From assembly GCA_012932295.1 (NCBI GenBank), contig JAAONU010000002.1, positions 18,693,770 to 18,757,769 of the forward strand: a DNA stretch of 64,000 nt, written 5' to 3'. This DNA is from Cyclina sinensis (Eukaryota; Mollusca; Bivalvia; Venerida; Veneridae). The position numbers and the translations under genes were made by a program. Shown here one piece after another: positions 59,093 through 64,000 of the stretch. Positions within the stretch are counted from its first letter, which is position 1; each line of letters opens with the position of its first letter. The notes under the pieces are model-generated. The model searched no databases and was not told the origin of the DNA. It saw only the letters and a program-made list of their open reading frames with translations.

Positions 59093-61655
59093 GATAGATA
59101 GATAGATAGTTTATTTCGTAATAAGCCATAATGGCCCATGAACAAATATACATAGAACAGTAACCATAAAACATGTGACATGGTAATCAATTGAAGACAA
59201 TCATAAATTACAAATTTTGAAATTTTTAACAAACATGTATTTGAAAACGATTACAGTAAGTACATGCTTACAAAGTTTTGGGAGAGACAGAAGAGATTTA
59301 TATGTCTTACAACTATAAAACAGTTCCATGATATCAAAAATATTTCAAAACATTTTGTCGGGTTTCAAAGGCTTTAAATGTATAAGTTGAAAGTTTAGTA
59401 ATTACAGTCTTATTTGTCGCGTTTATCAGTTCTACAAATTTTATAAAGTTTGGCCGAATCCAAAAATATGGTTTTATTAAATCTTTCCTCAAATCTGCAT
59501 ATACGGGACATTCTATGACAAAATGAAACTCATCTTCAAGTTTGTTACAAAAAGGACATTTTCTTTCATTAATCGGAGTCCTATAAGGTTTGCTCCAACG
59601 CCCTGTTTCTATTTCGAGTCTATGAGAAGATAATCTCAGTCGCGTTAATGCTTTTCTAAATTTCGGTATCTTGATTATATCTAAGTATGCTTTGTATTCA
59701 AAGTTTGCTATTTCTTTATAAAACAAGATATGTTTGTAAAACATGTATGCCCCCTGTCGGCAGCCAATTAGTCACGTGGCCAGATTATTGTGACTGTCTT
59801 TTGACCTAGTGACCAAATATACATGTTATCTAAAATGTAAGTCTCACAGTCCACAAAACCCGATGCCATTTGGTAGCCAAGTAATTGGTCTGAACTGTTT
59901 TGACATACATGTGACCTTGACCTTTGACCCCAAAATCAATAGGGGTCATCGACTGGCCAAGACAAATGCAGATATGAAGTTTGAGGGTCAACGGCGCATG
60001 GGTTGTCAAGTTATTGATTGGAAACCGTTTTTTACCTACAAGGTCAATGTGACCTTGACCTTTGACCCCTTGACCCCAAAATCAATAGGGGTCATCTACT
60101 GGTGATGACCAACCAGCATACCAAGTTTGAAGTTTCTAGGCCTAAGCGTTCTCTAGTTATTGATCGGAAACCGTTTTTAAGATGAAAGTCTCTGTGATCT
60201 TGACCTTTGACCTAATGACCTCAAAGTCAATAGGGGTCATCTACTGGTGATGACCAACCAGTATACCAAGTTTGGTGAACCTAGGTCAAAGCGTTCTCTA
60301 GTTATTGATCAGAAACCGTTTTTAGGATTGAGGTCCCTGTGAGCTTGACCTTTGACCTAATGACCTCAAAATCAATAGGGGTCATCTACTGGTGATGACC
60401 AACCAGCATACCAAGTTTGGTGAACCTAGGTCAAAGCGTTCTCTAGTAATTGGTCGGAAACCGTTTTAAGGATGAAAGTCTCTGTGATCTTGACCTTTGA
60501 CTTCATGACCTCAAAGTCAATAGGGATCATCTACTGGTGATGACCAACCAGCATACCAAGTTTGGTGAACCTAGGTCAAAGCGTTCTCTAGTTATTGATC
60601 GGAAACTGTTTTTAGGATGAAGGTCCCTGTGATCTTGACCTTTGACCTAATGACCTCAAAATCAATAGGGGTCATCTACTGGTGATGACCAACCAGCATA
60701 CCAAGTTTGGTGAACCTAGGTCAAAGTATTCTCTAGTTATTGGTCGGAAACCGTTTCTACCTACAAGGCCAATGTGACCTTGACCTTTGACCCCTTGACC
60801 CCAAAATCAATAGGGGTCATCTACTGGTGATGCACAATCATCCTACCAAGTTTGAAGTTCCTAGGCCTAAGCATTCTTTAGTTATTGGTCGGAAACCATT
60901 TGGTCTACGGACCGACCGACTGACAATTGCAAAGCAATATACCCCCTCTTCTTTGAAGTGGGGGCATAATAACGATCTTGATGAATTTTGTAACTGTTCA
61001 TTCCAGGTCTGAATATACGTATCTTTAACTCTTTGTTTGAATAAATTAAGAAACACTTTTGAATTCCCAACACCCTGACTTAACCAAACTTCATAAAAAC
61101 CTAGTCGCGACAGCAAATCTTTAACGTTTGAAGCCCAGTTTCGTGTGTTTGGCCTATCATTAATTTGATCTACTAAAAAGTTATACACAATTTTAGGGTA
61201 TTTCGTATCAAACATTGAACATAATTTCAACCAATATCTGACAATATTAACCTGCCATAAAGGATTTAACGGTAATCTCCCAGTTTCGCCATAAACAAAA
61301 TTATTTTGTGTGCAGATTTTAACTCATAACAAGCGCTTGCAATAATTAAGATGTACCCTCTCACAGTGGCTGCCTTTATTAAATCCGGTTACTTCTGCTG
61401 AATAATTGAAAATTGGTAAAACTAACTTATCAAATAGGTCAAACTGAATTTTCGGTGATATATATGTAAACTTATGTTGTCTCAATAAAGTTAACATTTG
61501 ACCCTTGGAAGTTAAATGAATATCCTTCACATGGTTCAAGAGATACGTAGCAAACATAAATTTGCTAAACGAAAGACAGTCAAACGGATGGAGAGTGGCA
61601 TAACAAAATACCTCCCTTTGGTTGTATAAAAAGGAATATACAAAAGCTGTCACTG
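59093..61655 (-). mobile_element. Non-LTR retrotransposon, 3' half, split by a family 2 element
   Basis: The minus strand encodes LTLLRQHKFTYISPKIQFDL, DKLVLPIFNYSAEVTGFNKG, LLSRLGFYEVWL, RVKDTYIQTWNEQLQNSSR, then after the inserted element YKEIANFEYKAYLDIIKIPK, RLRLSSHRLEIETGRWSKPY and ERKCPFCNKLEDEFHFVIEC. The last is a CxxC...H...C zinc-finger-like motif common at the end of this LINE group. The 3' end is a (GATA/CTAT)n tail at 59,093-59,109. Only the post-RT part is present; the element is 5'-truncated, as LINE copies often are. Confidence 0.75.
59724..60974 (+). mobile_element. Complete family 2 element inserted in the LINE
   Basis: It starts 'caagatatgtttgtaaaaca' and 'tgtatgccccctg'; six or seven 145-bp units ('ccgttttta' or variants at 60,171, 60,316, 60,461, 60,606, 60,751); then 'ggaccgaccgactgac', a hairpin ACCCCCTCTTC-TTT-GAAGTGGGGG (about 60,941-60,965) and ATAATAA. 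It interrupts the LINE frame between NSSR and YKEI. I see no target duplication, as expected for rolling-circle insertion. Confidence 0.75.
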
Positions 61656-62050
61656 TGACCTTGAATCTAGACTGAAAGCAAAAAATACAGGGATCATTTG
61701 CTGGTCATGCTTAATGTCCCTACCAAGCTTCTTGAAGCTATGCTAGAGTGTTCCCAAGTTATCAAATGGACAAAGACTTTACACAGGGTATCACTCTGAT
61801 CTTGACATCTGACCTGTTAACTTCAAAATCAAAAAGGGTCATCTGCTGGTCATACGCAATAACCCTATGAATTTTGATGAACCTAGGCTCAGCATTTGCC
61901 AGATATATTGATAAGAAAAGGATTTTACACAGGATGCACTCTGACCTTGACCCCTGAATAAATAGGAGTCATCTACTAGTCATGAATATAACCCTATAAA
62001 GTTTAATGAACCTAAGCGCAAGTGTTGGCCTGTTATTGATTGGACAAAAT
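61656..62050 (+). mobile_element. Family 2-like degraded units
   Basis: Three worn units of 'ggtcatctgctggtcat', 'ctatgaattttgatgaacctag' and 'ctctgaccttgaccc'. Confidence 0.45.
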
Positions 62051-62262
62051 GATAAGACCTCATACTTTGGTATGGACAGCAGCAATGTTATATGTATGTT
62101 AGAAATTGAGTCAATAATGAAAAAGATAAGGACAGGGTGAAAATCATAGATGCATGACATTGTCATTTTGATGCAGAGACAAGTTATAATGAAGTCTTAG
62201 TGAAGCAAACAGCAGTGGCACTGCTTTGTCTTGTCTGTTTTAAATAATATAAGTGTACTTAC

Positions 62263-62297
62263 ATTGTACCTCTTAAATGTTCGCTCTGTTTGAGGTT
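62263..62297 (-). CDS. Gene 2, most 5' exon in the window
   Basis: 35 bases: two bases completing a codon, then PQTERTFKRYN. Acceptor TTGCAG at 62,303-62,298; donor AAT|GTAAGT. It is in phase with the 59-kb exon. Short, but both splice sites are strong. Upstream exons are outside the window. Confidence 0.65.
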
Positions 62298-62639
62298 CTG
62301 CAATGTAGAAACGTTATGAAACTTGATTAATTACATGTCTGTTCTGAGTATGTAAAATTAGAAAATCGTAAGTCGCATGAATAAAATAGCAATGTGTTTC
62401 TTATTACATTGACTCATCATGATCTTTATAATTATTCATTTGTAAAATATAAATTAAAAAAATAAAAAGGAAGAAAATGAAATCCTGAAACATGTACCTA
62501 ATTAATACAGTTACATTCAGCATAATATCATTCTACTGTTCTGCTACACTTTGCTATATCTATGTCACCACATAATGATCATTCAAACTACCAGTCTACT
62601 ATTATTTCACTTGCAACCATTCTTATGTACTAGAACTGT

Positions 62640-63205
62640 CACTGAAAGATGACAATGCCCCCAAAATGGTGCTTTGACCTTTCAGCTGAGGGTTTTTTTG
62701 CCAATTTGACCTCAAGGTAAATGTCATTATTATTAACAGGTCAAGGTAAAAAAAAACATATTAATTATTTCAAAGATCTCTTCAGAAGGGTTGTGTGCAA
62801 AGATGAATTAAATCTGTTGATTCAAAAGAAGTTTTTTTTGACAATTTGACCTCAAGGTTAAGGTCATTTAGGGGTTAAGGTAAAAAAAACAACCTTATAT
62901 TTGGGAAGATTTCTCCAAAAGGATGGTTGTGTGCAAACATGAACTAAATACATTGAGAAATAAGGGAGTTATGACCAATATTAAGTATTTTTTTAAACAA
63001 CTGTACATTTGAGGTCAAGGCCATTCAGGGGTCAAGGTCATATAAATATACGACAGTTGGAAGGTCTTGTGTTCAAGTATGAAGAAAATCCATTTACTAA
63101 TTAGGAAGTTATGGGTAATGTTAAAGTTTATGGATGGAATGATGAACTGATAGACTGACAATTCAACAAATATGTGCTCATCTTACGGGCATGAAAAGAA
63201 TATGT
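62640..63205 (+). mobile_element. Degenerate tandem-repeat element
   Basis: Three ~170-bp units of 'caatttgacctcaaggt.aaggtcatt' and 'ttgtgtgcaaa.atgaa..aaat', ending 'gatagactgacaattcaac' and 'tgtgctcatcttacgggcatgaaaag', a worn hairpin end. Confidence 0.5.
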
Positions 63206-64000
63206 TAAAAGTCTAACAATGTAAAACTTTTACTCATTCAAGTACAAAATCGTCAGACATTATATTTGTATATCAAAATCTGCTAGTTGAACTGATCTTT
63301 GCAAAATGGAAATATCTGTATAAAGTCGACCCCCACCCTACTTCCTGGACCAATGATAATTAATCTGGTCTACCAGAATGTATGGAATATCAATGAGCAT
63401 ATTCTTGCACACTGCTGAAGATGTATTACTGCTGTTCAAATTGAAAGTCTTCATGGAAGTCAAACTGTCCTAGTTAGGTAGAAGTATGATTCTATTGTTA
63501 AGTCTTCTACTTAATCACTTATGTACATGTTTTTTATCCTTGGATACCCTAGCGTCACATCAGTGGATTATTTCATCACACTTTCCTACTTTGACTGAAC
63601 ATCAGTACTGAGCTACACCCAAATCAAATTCCTTGTAGAATTTAACCTATCAGTATCTTGAAAATTACATGAACTGTAAAAAAATAATGCCAACAGTATG
63701 TCAAATGCCATTCAAGAAAAATCCCAATCATTATAGCAGCCAAGGTTGTCAAATAATGCATATAATTATGTAATTCAACTTTTCTATCAAGGGCTACAGA
63801 TTGTCTTCATTTTGTGACAGATGTCAATTGTATTAAGAATTATAAACAGCATTTACCTAATATGGAACAGAATTACTGCATTTATTCCATATTGCTTAGT
63901 GACATTGGGACTTACATTATGCTTGATTCCAACTTGCTTGATTCCATATTGCTTTATTTCATTGGACTTTGCGTTAATTCTATCACTGATTGTTGGCCTT
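63206..64000. other. Intronic stretch at right edge
   Basis: No exon with both splice sites was found. Near 63,870-63,960 'ccatattgctt' and 'ttgattcca' recur a few times. Confidence 0.35.

Overview
The window looks like nuclear DNA of a bivalve mollusc. It is AT-rich, has spliced genes with large introns and GT/AG borders, and is full of tandem-repeat mobile elements with short tetranucleotide blocks (GACG/GTCC type) and terminal hairpins, of the kind known from clams and oysters (pearl/CvA, Helentron-associated elements). No bacterial, plasmid, phage or CRISPR feature is present. The species call is an inference from repeat style and from two cilium/centrosome-type genes.

Two host genes are supported, both on the minus strand. 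(1) At 1,453-4,485 lie seven exons, in frame across every junction, that encode the first ~355 residues of an axonemal dynein heavy chain (start codon at 4,470; gene runs off the left edge). (2) Between 33,223 and 62,297 lie nine internal exons plus a probable terminal exon of a charged coiled-coil protein with Gly-rich GxGAP-type motifs. CSPP1-like is my best guess; its 5' part lies off the right edge. A stray plus-strand exon-like block (19,580-19,716) belongs to no gene I can build.

From about 4.5 to 30 kb there is almost only transposon material. The main items are: a 1.16-kb element with a 10-bp target duplication carrying a captured reading frame; a hAT remnant with a 5-bp duplication; a four-deep nest at 8.6-14.9 kb (CR1-like LINE, second LINE, tandem-repeat element, 424-bp MITE with a tRNA-like segment); a foldback element with (GCAACTA) minisatellite; and a Tc1/mariner relic split by a 3.8-kb long-inverted-repeat element (5-bp duplication GTAAC) and a 524-bp MITE (8-bp duplication GTCAAGTT). 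The 3.8-kb element itself received a polyadenylated retrocopy.

From 34 to 64 kb the introns of gene 2 hold more than a dozen tandem-repeat elements built from 140-, 145- or 165-bp units. At least three families share one plan: tandem core, tetranucleotide block, terminal hairpin, short AT tail. A pogo-like element, a 19-copy 66-bp minisatellite and a LINE whose 3' tail ends 16 bp from a splice acceptor complete the region. The two genes are separate transcription units; nothing suggests an operon or gene cluster.
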